NCBI GenBank assembly: GCA_009861545.1
Contig: VXME01000040.1
Span: 162,140 to 226,139 of the forward strand
DNA length: 64,000 nt
Direction of reading: 5' to 3'
From: Acidobacteriota bacterium
Lineage (GTDB): Bacteria > Acidobacteriota > Vicinamibacteria > Vicinamibacterales > UBA8438
The position numbers were made by a program, and so were the translations under genes. Within the stretch, counting starts at the first letter, position 1. Every line of letters starts with the position of its first letter. Shown here one piece after another: positions 8,723 to 18,881 of the stretch. The notes under the pieces are model-generated. The model was given only the letters and a program-made list of their open reading frames with translations. It had not been told where the DNA came from and did no database searches.

Positions 8723-9418
8723 TCAGCGGAGGTCCAGCGGGTCGACGAGCCCCGCCTCGGCAAAGCCGCGGGCACGCAGTCGGCAACTGTCGCAGCGGCG
8801 GCACGGGGCGCCGGCCGGCATCGGGTCGTAGCAACTGTGGGTGATGCCGTAGTCGAGGCCCAGCGCCTGCCCCCGGCGGATGATGTCGGCCTTCGTCATG
8901 GCCAGCAGCGGAGCGTGGATTCGGAAGCGGCGGCCTTCGACCCCCGCCCTGGTCGCCAGCGCCGCGAGCCGCTCGAAGGCGGCGATGTACTCCGGCCGAC
9001 AGTCGGGGTAGCCCGAGTAGTCCACGGCGTTGACCCCGATGACGAGGGCGCCCGCGCCCAGCGCCTCGGCCCATGCGAGCGCGAGCGACAGCAGGACGGT
9101 ATTGCGGGCCGGCACGTAGGTCGGCGGAATTCCGTCGCCCTCCAGCTCCCGGTCCTTGGGCACGGCGCCCTCCCCGGTCAGGGCCGACCCCCCCAGCGCG
9201 GCGAGGTCCACCGACAGCTCCTGGTGGCGCTCGACACCGAGGGCGGCGGCGACCCGCCGCGCCGCGTCCATCTCCTCCGCGTGGACCTGCCCGTAGCGCA
9301 CGGTCAGCGCGAAGAGGGCATGCCCCTCGGCACGGACGAGGGCGGCGGCCGTGTAGGAGTCGAGCCCGCCGCTCAGCAGGACGACGGCGCGCCCGGCCGG
9401 GTGCGCGCCGTCAACCAT
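8723..9418 (-). CDS. queC: 7-cyano-7-deazaguanine synthase QueC
   Basis: A 231-residue ATP-dependent enzyme that turns 7-carboxy-7-deazaguanine into preQ0 in queuosine synthesis. It shows the PP-loop '[12 protein letters not shown]' near residues 14-25, '[18 protein letters not shown]', '[17 protein letters not shown]' and a C-terminal zinc site formed by '[17 protein letters not shown]'. Its start overlaps the end of the transporter gene upstream by 8 bases, so a salvage/synthesis pair is translated together. No queD, queE or queF is in the window. Confidence 0.95.
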   Translation of the reverse strand: MVDGAHPAGRAVVLLSGGLDSYTAAALVRAEGHALFALTVRYGQVHAEEMDAARRVAAALGVERHQELSVDLAALGGSALTGEGAVPKDRELEGDGIPPTYVPARNTVLLSLALAWAEALGAGALVIGVNAVDYSGYPDCRPEYIAAFERLAALATRAGVEGRRFRIHAPLLAMTKADIIRRGQALGLDYGITHSCYDPMPAGAPCRRCDSCRLRARGFAEAGLVDPLDLR

Positions 9419-10109
9419 CGGTCGGCGCGAGGGAGAACGGCGTGAAGGAGGTTTCGCGGTCGTACACGTCGACCTCCTCGGCCGCCTTCAGCCGATACAC
9501 CACCAGATAGGTCAGCGGCGTGGCGGCCACCTCGTAGAAGACCTTGAACAGGTAGCCGGACCAGATCGTGGTGACGAGCACGGAGGCGGGCAGGAGGCCG
9601 CCGAAGGCGGTGACGGTGAAGAGCACGGTGTCCACCCCCTGGCCCACCACCGTCGACCCGATGGTGCGCATCCACAGGCGCTTCCCGTTGGTGGCGACCT
9701 TGAGCTTGGCCAGGACGAAGGAGTTGGCGAACTCGCCGGCCCAGTAGCCGAGGATGGAGGCGACGACCACGCGGGGCACGAGGCCGAGCGCGGATGCGAA
9801 GGCGTCCTGCAGCTCCCACCCGGGAGCCGGCGGCAGGGCGACCACGAGGCCCAGGAACGCCGCCATCAGCGCGTTGGCGCCGAACCCCACCCAGATGATC
9901 TGCCGCGTCCGCGCGTAGCCGTAGACCTCGGTCAGCACGTCGCCGAAGACGTAGGTGACCGGGAACAGCAGAATGCCCCCGGCGAAGACGAACGGGCCCA
10001 GCAGGATCAGCTTCTGCGCGGCGATGTTCGAGATCAGCAGCGTCGCCACGAACGCCGAGCCGACTAACGCGAAGTACCGGTGCCCCGGAGGAGCGCCGCG
10101 CCCAGCCAT
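9411..10109 (-). CDS. yhhQ: Queuosine precursor transporter (VUT/YhhQ family)
   Basis: A 232-residue membrane protein with about six transmembrane segments and the family hallmarks 'NIAAQKL', '[17 protein letters not shown]' and '[13 protein letters not shown]'. Members import queuine-pathway bases such as preQ0/preQ1. Coupling to queC by an 8-base overlap supports that role. It begins only 36 bases after the last BMC-locus gene on the same strand, so read-through from that operon is possible. Confidence 0.9.
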   Translation of the reverse strand: MAGRGAPPGHRYFALVGSAFVATLLISNIAAQKLILLGPFVFAGGILLFPVTYVFGDVLTEVYGYARTRQIIWVGFGANALMAAFLGLVVALPPAPGWELQDAFASALGLVPRVVVASILGYWAGEFANSFVLAKLKVATNGKRLWMRTIGSTVVGQGVDTVLFTVTAFGGLLPASVLVTTIWSGYLFKVFYEVAATPLTYLVVYRLKAAEEVDVYDRETSFTPFSLAPTDG

Positions 10110-10145
10110 CGTGCTCAGGACCTCCCAACGTGACCGCGGGTCGCG

Positions 10146-10385
10146 CTAGTGGCCGTGCGACTGGCAGTATCCACAGCCGGTGCATGCCACGGACGGCTCG
10201 ATCACGCAACGGCCGTCCGGCGGATCGTCCGGCAGCGCCGCACGAAGAAAACGAGCATGCGACGGATCGTCCGCCGGCGCCGCCGGGTCCGGCCGTGATT
10301 CGGCCGGCCGAGGCGGGGAACGGCGCTCGTCCAGATGCCGGCGGATAGCGGCCTCGACCGCGCCGCGCACGTCCGGCCGCGTCAT
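10146..10385 (-). CDS. Small Cys-rich protein with encapsulation-peptide-like N-terminus
   Basis: A 79-residue protein I do not recognise. Residues ~5-20 (VRGAVEAAIRRHLDE) form an amphipathic helix of the kind that targets cargo to bacterial microcompartments, followed by a Pro/Ala/Asp-rich linker of ~30 residues. The C-terminus holds C60, C68, C71 and C74 (CxxCxxC with an extra upstream Cys) and two His at 77 and 79, suitable for a metal or a [4Fe-4S] centre. Its ATG overlaps the stop of the third pentamer shell gene (ATGA), so it belongs to the shell operon. A redox or metal-carrying cargo is inferred; too short for most families. Confidence 0.7.
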   Translation of the reverse strand: MTRPDVRGAVEAAIRRHLDERRSPPRPAESRPDPAAPADDPSHARFLRAALPDDPPDGRCVIEPSVACTGCGYCQSHGH

Positions 10386-10705
10386 CGCGTCCCCCCGGAC
10401 GGCGCGGCATCCGCCCGCGCGGCCAACGGCTCGCCGTCGACGCGGTCCACCCGGTCGACGATCCCGACTATCGCCGTATCGGCGGGCGCTGCGGGGCGGC
10501 GAATGGCGGCCACGGCGGCACGCCCCTCCTGAACCACCAGCACATGCTCGCCGACGCCGGCCTGCGCCGCATCCACTGCCAGCAGCGGCACCCCGCTCGC
10601 TCTGCCCTCGGCATCGACCGGCTGGACGAGCAACAGCTTCGCCCCGAGCAGCTTCTCGTGCTTCTGGGTCGCCACGACGGTCCCGGTCACGCGCGCCAAC
10701 TGCAT
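10382..10705 (-). CDS. BMC pentamer-type shell protein (EutN/CcmL), third copy
   Basis: A 107-residue BMC-P vertex protein. It shares the EutN/CcmL pattern with its two neighbours: 'MQLARVTGTVVATQKHEKLLGAKLLLVQPV', then 'LLAVDAAQAGVGEHVLVVQEG' and 'AIVGIVD'. These proteins form pentamers that cap the vertices of the polyhedral shell. It has a longer C-terminal tail (~15 residues, Ala/Asp/Gly rich) than the other copies. It lies 14 bases after the second copy and overlaps the next gene by 4. Confidence 0.92.
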   Translation of the reverse strand: MQLARVTGTVVATQKHEKLLGAKLLLVQPVDAEGRASGVPLLAVDAAQAGVGEHVLVVQEGRAAVAAIRRPAAPADTAIVGIVDRVDRVDGEPLAARADAAPSGGTR

Positions 10706-10719
10706 GAATACGGCCGAGG

Positions 10720-11001
10720 TCAGGGTGACGCCTCGGGCTCCACCGTCCAGTGATCGACGATGCCGACCACGTTGGCGTCGGTCGCCACCAGGTCCGGCAG
10801 GAACGGAAACGACGCCTCGCGTCCGCGTACGAAGAACACCGTCTCCCCGGCGCCGGCGCCCGCCGAGTCGACCGCCACGAGCGGCCGGCCGGACGCCGCA
10901 CCCGCCGGCGTCATCGGCTGCAGGACGAGCAGCTTCTGGCCCTGCAGGCTGCGGTCCTTCATCGTCGAGACTACATCTCCGATGACACGGGCGAGTTGCA
11001 T
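10720..11001 (-). CDS. BMC pentamer-type shell protein (EutN/CcmL), second copy
   Basis: A 93-residue BMC-P protein: 'MQLARVIGDVVSTMKDRSL' at the start, 'KLLVLQPM', 'PLVAVDSAGAGAGETVFFVRG' and 'NVVGIVDHW' near the end. It would occupy shell vertices. Sequence differs clearly from the other two copies, especially around residues 65-75 ('ASFPFLPDL'), suggesting specialised rather than redundant pentamers. Confidence 0.92.
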   Translation of the reverse strand: MQLARVIGDVVSTMKDRSLQGQKLLVLQPMTPAGAASGRPLVAVDSAGAGAGETVFFVRGREASFPFLPDLVATDANVVGIVDHWTVEPEASP

Positions 11002-11043
11002 GGTCGACAGATTCCCCCGCCGTCGCCGGTGGCGTCGACGGAC

Positions 11044-11322
11044 TCAGCTCCCGTCCGCGCTCACCTCGACGGAATCGACTATACCGACGATGGCGGCGTC
11101 GACCGGCGTGTCCTTCAGGTCCCCGGCCATCCGGGCGGAGCTACCGCTGACGACGAGCACGGTCTCGCCCGCGCCGGCATCGACCGTGTCCACCGCCACG
11201 ATATGGTTTCCGCGCCGGCCACCATCGGGCTCTATCGGCTGCACGAGCAGCAGCTTGTTGCTGACGAGACGCTCGTCCTTGCGCGTCGCCACCACCGTCC
11301 CGACGACCTTGGCCAGGATCAA
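11044..11322 (-). CDS. BMC pentamer-type shell protein (EutN/CcmL), first copy
   Basis: A 92-residue BMC-P protein with 'MILAKVVGTVVATRKDERL', 'KLLLVQPI', 'HIVAVDTVDAGAGETVLVVSG' and 'AAIVGIVDSV'. It begins 3 bases after the hexamer shell gene stops, so the two are tightly coupled. Three BMC-P paralogues with a single BMC-H copy is a pattern known from the planctomycete/verrucomicrobial-type fucose/rhamnose microcompartments. Confidence 0.92.
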   Translation of the reverse strand: MILAKVVGTVVATRKDERLVSNKLLLVQPIEPDGGRRGNHIVAVDTVDAGAGETVLVVSGSSARMAGDLKDTPVDAAIVGIVDSVEVSADGS

Positions 11323-11325
11323 GAC

Positions 11326-11610
11326 TTACACGCCTGCCTTGCCGATCGGGAGAGCGTCCTCCAGATTGGCATGGGGTCTCGGGATCACGTGCACGGACAC
11401 GAGTTCACCGACCCGGCGCGCGGCCGCGGCGCCGGCGTCCGTCGCGGCCTTGACCGCCGCCACGTCGCCGCGCACGATCGCCGTCACGTAGCCGGCGCCG
11501 ATCTTCTCCCAGCCTACCAGCGTGACCTTGGCGGCCTTGACCATCGCATCGGCCGCCTCGATCATCGCCACGAGACCCTTGGTCTCGACCAGCCCCAACG
11601 CTTCACCCAT
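11326..11610 (-). CDS. BMC hexamer-type shell protein (BMC-H)
   Basis: A 94-residue single-domain BMC-H protein, the expected length for CcmK/PduA/EutM relatives. It has '[24 protein letters not shown]' (seen as residues 4-27), the '[23 protein letters not shown]' fold segment and '[15 protein letters not shown]' at the end. These hexamers tile the flat facets; their central pores pass metabolites. ATG 11610 is chosen because the domain starts there; the longer frame upstream has no family similarity. It follows the aldolase by 38 bases. Confidence 0.95.
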   Translation of the reverse strand: MGEALGLVETKGLVAMIEAADAMVKAAKVTLVGWEKIGAGYVTAIVRGDVAAVKAATDAGAAAARRVGELVSVHVIPRPHANLEDALPIGKAGV

Positions 11611-11648
11611 GTTGTCCTCCGCGCCTGACCGGGAGTCTGGCCCCGTCT

Positions 11649-12533
11649 CTACGGCGCAGGCTCCCGGTCGCGCAGACGGTTGACGGCGTCTTCGACGATG
11701 GCCGCCAGTTCGCGGTATGTTAAACGAATCTCCGTGTCCCCGTGCGCCGGCGGCGCCGCGCCGCCGGGCGCGGCCGGCACATCGTCCACGAGCTGGGCGC
11801 CCGGTGCGGACGGCGCCTCGAGCGTCTGGCACGCGGCGTCGCCGCCGGCCACGATGCCGTCGCTCCCTTCGGGGCAGATCGGGGCGGGGGCGGCGATACC
11901 GTACGTGCCCCGCAGCTCCTGCAGACGGTTGACCTCCTCGCGCGACAGCAGACGCTCGCGGCCCAGGACGCGGGCCACCACGCTGATGCGCGCGAAGTGC
12001 TCGATGGTCTCCATCTTGTAATAGGCAGGCAGCAACCCGCCGGCCACCGTGATGGCGCCGTGGTTGGCCAGCAGGAGACCGTCGTGCGCCGCGATGTGCC
12101 TGCCCACCGCGTCGGCCAGCTCCTGCGTCGACGGGGTCCCGTACTCGGCGATCGGGATGCTGCCCAGCGTAGTCACCACCTCGGCCAGCACGGCCCGATC
12201 GAGCGGGATGCCGGCCACCGCGAAGCCCGTGGCGACGGGGGGATGGGCGTGGACGACGGCCGTGACGTCGGCCCGGCGGCGGTACACGGCCAGGTGCATC
12301 GGCAGCTCGGAGGACGGATCCCGCTCGCCGGCCAGCTTGCGCCCTGCGTAGTCCGTGACCACCAGCATGTCGGGCGACATGAAGCCCTTCGACACGCTCT
12401 TCGGCGTGGTCAGCAGCCGCTCGGCGTCGAGACGCACGCTGATATTGCCGTCGTTCGAGGCGACGTAGGCGCGCTGGTGCAGGCGGCGGCCGATCTCGAC
12501 GATGTCCGCCCGCTTGGCTTCTTCGGTGGTCAT
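11649..12533 (-). CDS. Class II aldolase, L-fuculose/L-rhamnulose-phosphate type, with encapsulation tail
   Basis: A 294-residue zinc-dependent aldolase that would cleave a deoxy-ketose phosphate to dihydroxyacetone phosphate and lactaldehyde. Visible motifs are '[10 protein letters not shown]', the zinc-binding '[11 protein letters not shown]', and '[13 protein letters not shown]' with the third His. The catalytic domain ends near residue 215; a Pro/Ala/Gly-rich linker of ~55 residues then leads to a C-terminal amphipathic helix '[17 protein letters not shown]', matching the style of BMC encapsulation peptides. It is first in the shell operon, so it is the likely signature enzyme. No aldehyde dehydrogenase, PduL or sugar kinase is nearby; exact substrate is inferred. 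Confidence 0.87.
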   Translation of the reverse strand: MTTEEAKRADIVEIGRRLHQRAYVASNDGNISVRLDAERLLTTPKSVSKGFMSPDMLVVTDYAGRKLAGERDPSSELPMHLAVYRRRADVTAVVHAHPPVATGFAVAGIPLDRAVLAEVVTTLGSIPIAEYGTPSTQELADAVGRHIAAHDGLLLANHGAITVAGGLLPAYYKMETIEHFARISVVARVLGRERLLSREEVNRLQELRGTYGIAAPAPICPEGSDGIVAGGDAACQTLEAPSAPGAQLVDDVPAAPGGAAPPAHGDTEIRLTYRELAAIVEDAVNRLRDREPAP

Positions 12534-12558
12534 GGAATCCGTTGAGCGTCGTCTCGCG

Positions 12559-12810
12559 TCAAGCCGTCTTCACGAACGACCGCCGGCATTCCTGCGAACA
12601 GAAATAGTGTGTCATCCCGCCCGCACGGATCCTGATGGCGCGCGACGGCTCGACGTAGGTGCCGCACACCGGATCCCGCACGAGTGCCACGCCGCGCTTT
12701 GCGCTGCGCGGCCGCGGACCAGCGGCTCCGGAGACCGCGCCCGCGACGAACTTCCAGATCAGACGGATGATCAGCGCCGCGAGCAGCAGACGGAGCAAGA
12801 TCCACCCCAT
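12559..12810 (-). CDS. Small membrane-anchored YHS/TRASH-domain protein
   Basis: An 83-residue protein. Residues 3-22 form one hydrophobic segment, and residues ~46-80 a YHS-type metal-binding module ('DPVCGTYVEPSRA' ... 'HYFCSQECRRSF') with four Cys positions. YHS domains often bind copper or other soft metals. It lies 40 bases after glmM and 25 bases before the BMC aldolase, bridging two otherwise distinct functional blocks. Similar small YHS proteins commonly follow glmM-type genes; its job here is unknown. Confidence 0.75.
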   Translation of the reverse strand: MGWILLRLLLAALIIRLIWKFVAGAVSGAAGPRPRSAKRGVALVRDPVCGTYVEPSRAIRIRAGGMTHYFCSQECRRSFVKTA

Positions 12811-12850
12811 GCATCGACCCCGATCCCGGCGATGATACCCCCGGGCCGGC

Positions 12851-14185
12851 TCACGCGAGCTCGCGCCGCGCGCAGGCGGCGACGCCCTCCGCAAGACTCT
12901 GCACGACACCCCGCTCCCGGCCTTCGATCATCACGCGCAGCACGGGCTCGGTCCCTGAATAGCGTACCAGCACGCGGCCGGCGCCGGCGAGGCTCGCCTC
13001 CGCGGATCGGATGGCCTCCCCGATCGCCGGCACCTCCTCGAGATTCGGCTTGCGCGCCACGCGCACGTTCAACAGCGCCTGGGGAAGGATGCGCAAGTCG
13101 CTCATCAGATCCGCGAGTTCGCACCCCGTCTCGGCAACGATCCGCAGCACGGACAGCGCCGTGCCGAGCCCGTCTCCGGTCGGCAGCAGATCCGAGAAGA
13201 TGACATGCCCCGACTGCTCGCCTCCGAGACAGACGCCGCGCCGCTCCATCTCCGCGCGTACCTGGGCGTCGCCCACCGGGCACCGGTGGAGCGCGATCCC
13301 GTACTTGCCCAGCGCCGTCTCCAGCCCGAAGTTGCTCATGACTGTCGCCACGACGCCGCCGGCCGCCAGGCGTCCCGCGCGATGCAGATGCCGGGCCGCC
13401 ACGAAGAGCACGCCGTCGCCGTCCACGATACGGCCGCGGCCGTCCACCAGGATGACCCGATCACCGTCGCCATCGAACGCGAAGCCGAGCCGGCACCGCT
13501 GCTCGAGCACCGCCGCACGCAGCCTCTCCGGATGCGTCGAACCACTGTTCTCGTTGATGTTCCGGCCATCCGGCGACGCGTGCAACTCGACGACGGGAAC
13601 GCCCAGCCGCTCCAGCACCCGGGACGCGACGCCGCTGGTCGCGCCGTGGGCGCAGTCGATGGCGATCGGCGGGCCCGCGACATCCGCACCCTCCACGATG
13701 CCGAGCAGGTGATCGACGTAGGCCTCCAGCAGATCCGCCGTGTCGAGAGGGAGCCCCGGATCGGCCGGCGCCTTGCCCCCCGCTCGGGTGCTTGCGACCC
13801 GTGCCTCGAGGCGGCGCTCCAGATCGACCGAGGCCTTCGCGCCGCTGGCCAGCAGGATCTTGATCCCGTTGTCCGGATGCCGATTGTGGGATGCGGACAC
13901 GGCGACGCCGGCATCGAACCCGTGACGCGCCGTGATGACGGCGACCCCCGGCGTGGGCACGACTCCGATGCCTACCGGCAGCCCGCCGCGCGCCCGCACC
14001 CCGGTCGCGAACCACCGCTCGACCCAGGCGCCCGAGTCCCTGGTGTCGCGCCCGCAGGCGATGCGCGGCGCTCCGCCCAGCTCCTCCGCCAAAGCCGCGC
14101 CGAGACAGGCGATCGTCACTGCGTCGAGTGGTGGCGTACCCGGTACCCCGCGCACGCCATCGGTACCGAAGAGGACGCTCGACAT
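12851..14185 (-). CDS. glmM: Phosphoglucosamine mutase GlmM
   Basis: A 444-residue enzyme converting glucosamine-6-phosphate to glucosamine-1-phosphate for UDP-GlcNAc and cell-wall synthesis. It has the N-terminal 'FGTDGVRG', the phosphoserine loop 'AVSASHN' (Ser near 99), the magnesium loop 'FDGDGDR', the sugar loop 'GGEQSGH' and the phosphate loop 'RYSGTEPVLRVM'. It sits downstream of cdaA and cdaR, the arrangement also known in Firmicutes, where CdaA interacts with and is regulated by GlmM and CdaR. Confidence 0.96.
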   Translation of the reverse strand: MSSVLFGTDGVRGVPGTPPLDAVTIACLGAALAEELGGAPRIACGRDTRDSGAWVERWFATGVRARGGLPVGIGVVPTPGVAVITARHGFDAGVAVSASHNRHPDNGIKILLASGAKASVDLERRLEARVASTRAGGKAPADPGLPLDTADLLEAYVDHLLGIVEGADVAGPPIAIDCAHGATSGVASRVLERLGVPVVELHASPDGRNINENSGSTHPERLRAAVLEQRCRLGFAFDGDGDRVILVDGRGRIVDGDGVLFVAARHLHRAGRLAAGGVVATVMSNFGLETALGKYGIALHRCPVGDAQVRAEMERRGVCLGGEQSGHVIFSDLLPTGDGLGTALSVLRIVAETGCELADLMSDLRILPQALLNVRVARKPNLEEVPAIGEAIRSAEASLAGAGRVLVRYSGTEPVLRVMIEGRERGVVQSLAEGVAACARRELA

Positions 14186-14233
14186 GAGATCCGCAGCGTT
14201 CGGGAAGGTCGCCCGCGGCCCGGCCGCGGGCAG

Positions 14234-15145
14234 TCAGGGCACGGTGACGGTCACGCGCGACGGGTCGATACGCGTCACGCCGACAGCGGGGATCGACTCC
14301 ACGGTGACGGGGAGATTGTAGCGGCCGGGCCGGAGCCCCGCAACGTCGACGAACGCTTCGACCGCCGCGCCATCGAGGGCCTGCACGCGGTCTCGCGGAC
14401 CCAGCACGTCGACGCGCACCACCGCGGGCTCGATCGAGACGGTCCGACGGCTCTCTCCCGCGCGAACCTGCACCGCGGGCAGCGTCCGCTCGAGCGGCGC
14501 GGGCACGATATCCACCGTCACCACGGCCGTCCCCGGCGTTCGGAGCCTGACCACCGGATCCGCTACGCCAACAGTGACCGTCGCCTGTACCCGGTCGGCG
14601 GCGCCTTCGATCGAAACGGGCTCGGTCAGCGCCTCGATCACGCCGGCGAGCCGGCCCGCCGGCCCCACCACCTCGAAGGTGGCCGGCAACGCGGTGACGG
14701 CGCCGATGGCGAACCCTTCCGCCGGCCGGCCCTCAATGTCCGGCACCACCCTGACCACGCGCGGTGCGCCGGCAGGCTCGAGCGACACCGCGATCGTGGC
14801 CGGCACGACCTGCACGACCTCGACGCCGAACGGAACGCGGACACGGCCCGCGAACATGTCGAACAGACGCCGGCCGGAACGCTCCCCGGCCAGGTCGATC
14901 GCGGCGACGACGTCGCCGCGCTGCAAACCGCTCACGATACTGGACGCGCCACGCACGCGCACACTGACCGTATCCGGCGGATCGCCTGCCACATGCAGGA
15001 GCGGGGGCACGTTCTCGAAACCGAGCGGCACGTCGATGCCGCGCTCGACGACCGGCTGCCCCGCCACCTGGAACCAGAACGCGACGGCAAGAGCGAACGC
15101 CAGCAGCTTGAGACCGAGATCTCGCGCGATTGCCTGTCGCAGCAT
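14234..15145 (-). CDS. cdaR: YbbR-domain protein, CdaA regulator CdaR-like
   Basis: A 303-residue protein with one N-terminal membrane anchor ('LLAFALAVAFWFQVAG') and an extracytoplasmic series of three to four YbbR repeats, each a ~75-residue beta module recognised by 'VSVRVRGASSIVSGL', 'EVVGPAGRL' and 'VDVLGPRDRV'. In Firmicutes CdaR modulates the diadenylate cyclase CdaA. Its start shares one base with the cdaA stop (TGATG), supporting co-translation. Confidence 0.88.
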   Translation of the reverse strand: MLRQAIARDLGLKLLAFALAVAFWFQVAGQPVVERGIDVPLGFENVPPLLHVAGDPPDTVSVRVRGASSIVSGLQRGDVVAAIDLAGERSGRRLFDMFAGRVRVPFGVEVVQVVPATIAVSLEPAGAPRVVRVVPDIEGRPAEGFAIGAVTALPATFEVVGPAGRLAGVIEALTEPVSIEGAADRVQATVTVGVADPVVRLRTPGTAVVTVDIVPAPLERTLPAVQVRAGESRRTVSIEPAVVRVDVLGPRDRVQALDGAAVEAFVDVAGLRPGRYNLPVTVESIPAVGVTRIDPSRVTVTVP

Positions 15146-15948
15146 CAGAATTCGCCCCCGGCCGGACGGCCCCGGCGAGCCGGCCGCACGAGCGCCTCGA
15201 GTCTGGCCGTCAGGCGGCCGGCGTCGAGGTCGCGCTCGATCTGCCCGTCGACCGCCAGAGACACGGCGCCGGTCTCCTCGGACACCACGAGCGCAACGGC
15301 GTCCGATTCCTCCGTCAACCCGATCGCGGCGCGGTGGCGGGTTCCGAGATCCGTGCTCTGGGGACTGACGGTCAGGGGCAGAAAGCAGGCGGCGGCCGCG
15401 ATTCGCTCGTCCTGAATGACTACGGCGCCGTCGTGCAGCGGCGATTCCGTCTGGAAAATGCTGACCAGCAGATCGTAGGTCACCCGCGAGTCCAGCGGAA
15501 TGCCGCTGTCGACGTAGTTCCGAAGCCCGATCGCCCGTTCGATGGCGATGAGCGCGCCGACCTTCCGGCTGGCCAGCAGTCCTGCCGCGGTGACGACCTC
15601 CTCGACCGTTTCGTCCGTGGTCGCGCGACGCGTCAGGTAGCGAAACGCGGGAGCGCGGCCGAGCCTCGACAACCCCCGGCGTATATCGGCCTGAAACAGC
15701 ACGATGGCCGCGAACACGATGTATCCGAACATGTCCCCGATGATCCAGTGCACCGTCCGGAGCATGGCGAGCTCGGACGCGTAGTAGAGCCCGACGAGGA
15801 GGACGCCGCCGAAGACCACCTGCGCCGCGCGAGTGTGCCGGATCAGCGTAAGGAGCTCATAGAAGAGGAACGTGACCACGGCGATGTCCAGCACGTCGCG
15901 CCAACCGACGCGAATGCCCAGCACGCCGCCGATGGCATCGAACACCAT
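15145..15948 (-). CDS. cdaA: Diadenylate cyclase CdaA
   Basis: A 267-residue enzyme making the second messenger c-di-AMP from two ATP. Three N-terminal transmembrane helices (residues ~15-80) precede a DAC domain with the catalytic 'HDGAVVI' (DGA) and 'GTRHRAAIG' (RHR) motifs. It forms a block with cdaR and glmM, so c-di-AMP level is probably tied to cell-wall precursor supply, as in Firmicutes. It starts 17 bases after folP. Confidence 0.95.
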   Translation of the reverse strand: MVFDAIGGVLGIRVGWRDVLDIAVVTFLFYELLTLIRHTRAAQVVFGGVLLVGLYYASELAMLRTVHWIIGDMFGYIVFAAIVLFQADIRRGLSRLGRAPAFRYLTRRATTDETVEEVVTAAGLLASRKVGALIAIERAIGLRNYVDSGIPLDSRVTYDLLVSIFQTESPLHDGAVVIQDERIAAAACFLPLTVSPQSTDLGTRHRAAIGLTEESDAVALVVSEETGAVSLAVDGQIERDLDAGRLTARLEALVRPARRGRPAGGEF

Positions 15949-15965
15949 CCTTCAGGTCTCCTGCC

Positions 15966-16874
15966 TCAGGGCGCATGCGGCGCGGCTCGCTCCGCGTGGT
16001 CGGTCCCCGCCGTGACCGCGGCCATCCGTATCGCGTCCGCCACCCGGATCACATCGCCCTGTGCGTCCACGCGGTGCGCGCGGACGATGTGCGCGCCGAA
16101 CCACACCGCGGCGGCGACGGCGGCCGCCGTCCCCCACTCCCGATCGCCCGGCGGGCGTTTCCCGAGTGCCGCCGTCAGGAACGACTTGCGGGACGGCCCG
16201 ACGAGGATCGGACGGTCCAGACGCCGCAGAGAAGGCAACGCCGCGAGCGCGGCCCACGTCGCGTCCGCCCGCTTCGCGAACCCGAGGCCCGGGTCGACCA
16301 CGATCTGCTCGCGCGGCAGCCCGGCCGCGATCGCCCGGTCGACGAGCGCGCCCAGCTCGGCGGCGACTTCGCGGCCGACGTCGCGATAAAGGGCGTGCCG
16401 GTACATGTCACGCGAGCCGCCGCGACTGTGCATGAGCACCAGCGGTGCGCCGGCGGCGGCCGCCACGCTCGCCAGCGCCGGCCCCGCAGCGAGTCCGGAG
16501 ACGTCGTTGATCATCGTCGCGCCATGATCCAGCGCGGCTTCGGCAACCTGGGCCTTGTACGTGTCGATGGAGACAGGCGCGCGCACCCGCCCGGCGAGCC
16601 GGTCGAGCACCGGCAGGACCCGCCGCATCTCCTCCTGGACGGGCACGGGCTCCGCGCCCGGCCGGGTCGATTCACCGCCGATATCGAGCAGGTCCGCCCC
16701 GGTTTCATCGAGCGCCATGGCCCGGTCCGCGGCACGCGCGGGGTCCAGAAACTCGCCGCCGTCCGCGAACGAGTCCGGCGTGATGTTGACGATGCCCATC
16801 ACCAGCGTGCGCGCCCCCAGCTCCAGCGTGCGCCCCCCCGGCAGCGAGAGCGTGTACGGCTTCCGTGGGGTCAT
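15966..16874 (-). CDS. folP: Dihydropteroate synthase FolP
   Basis: A 302-residue enzyme of folate synthesis that joins p-aminobenzoate to dihydropterin pyrophosphate. It has 'MGIVNITPDSFADGG' (pterin pyrophosphate binding), 'DIGGESTRPGA', 'SIDTYKAQVAEAALDHGA', 'INDVSG' and 'DPGLGFAKR'. It lies between ftsH and cdaA, a frequent order in several phyla. Length is slightly above the usual 270-285 because of N- and C-terminal extensions. Confidence 0.95.
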   Translation of the reverse strand: MTPRKPYTLSLPGGRTLELGARTLVMGIVNITPDSFADGGEFLDPARAADRAMALDETGADLLDIGGESTRPGAEPVPVQEEMRRVLPVLDRLAGRVRAPVSIDTYKAQVAEAALDHGATMINDVSGLAAGPALASVAAAAGAPLVLMHSRGGSRDMYRHALYRDVGREVAAELGALVDRAIAAGLPREQIVVDPGLGFAKRADATWAALAALPSLRRLDRPILVGPSRKSFLTAALGKRPPGDREWGTAAAVAAAVWFGAHIVRAHRVDAQGDVIRVADAIRMAAVTAGTDHAERAAPHAP

Positions 16875-16955
16875 GTTCGTTCCGAAACGACCGACAGTCT
16901 CCGGCCCGGCCCGCCGACGGCGCCGGGGCGGTGACGGCCGGTCGGGATCGAACCC

Positions 16956-18877
<1,922 letters not shown>

Positions 18878-18881
<4 letters not shown>

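Noticed and set aside
12559-12810. YHS protein as a member of the microcompartment
   Set aside because: It lacks an encapsulation helix and is membrane-anchored, so it more likely belongs with glmM or acts alone.
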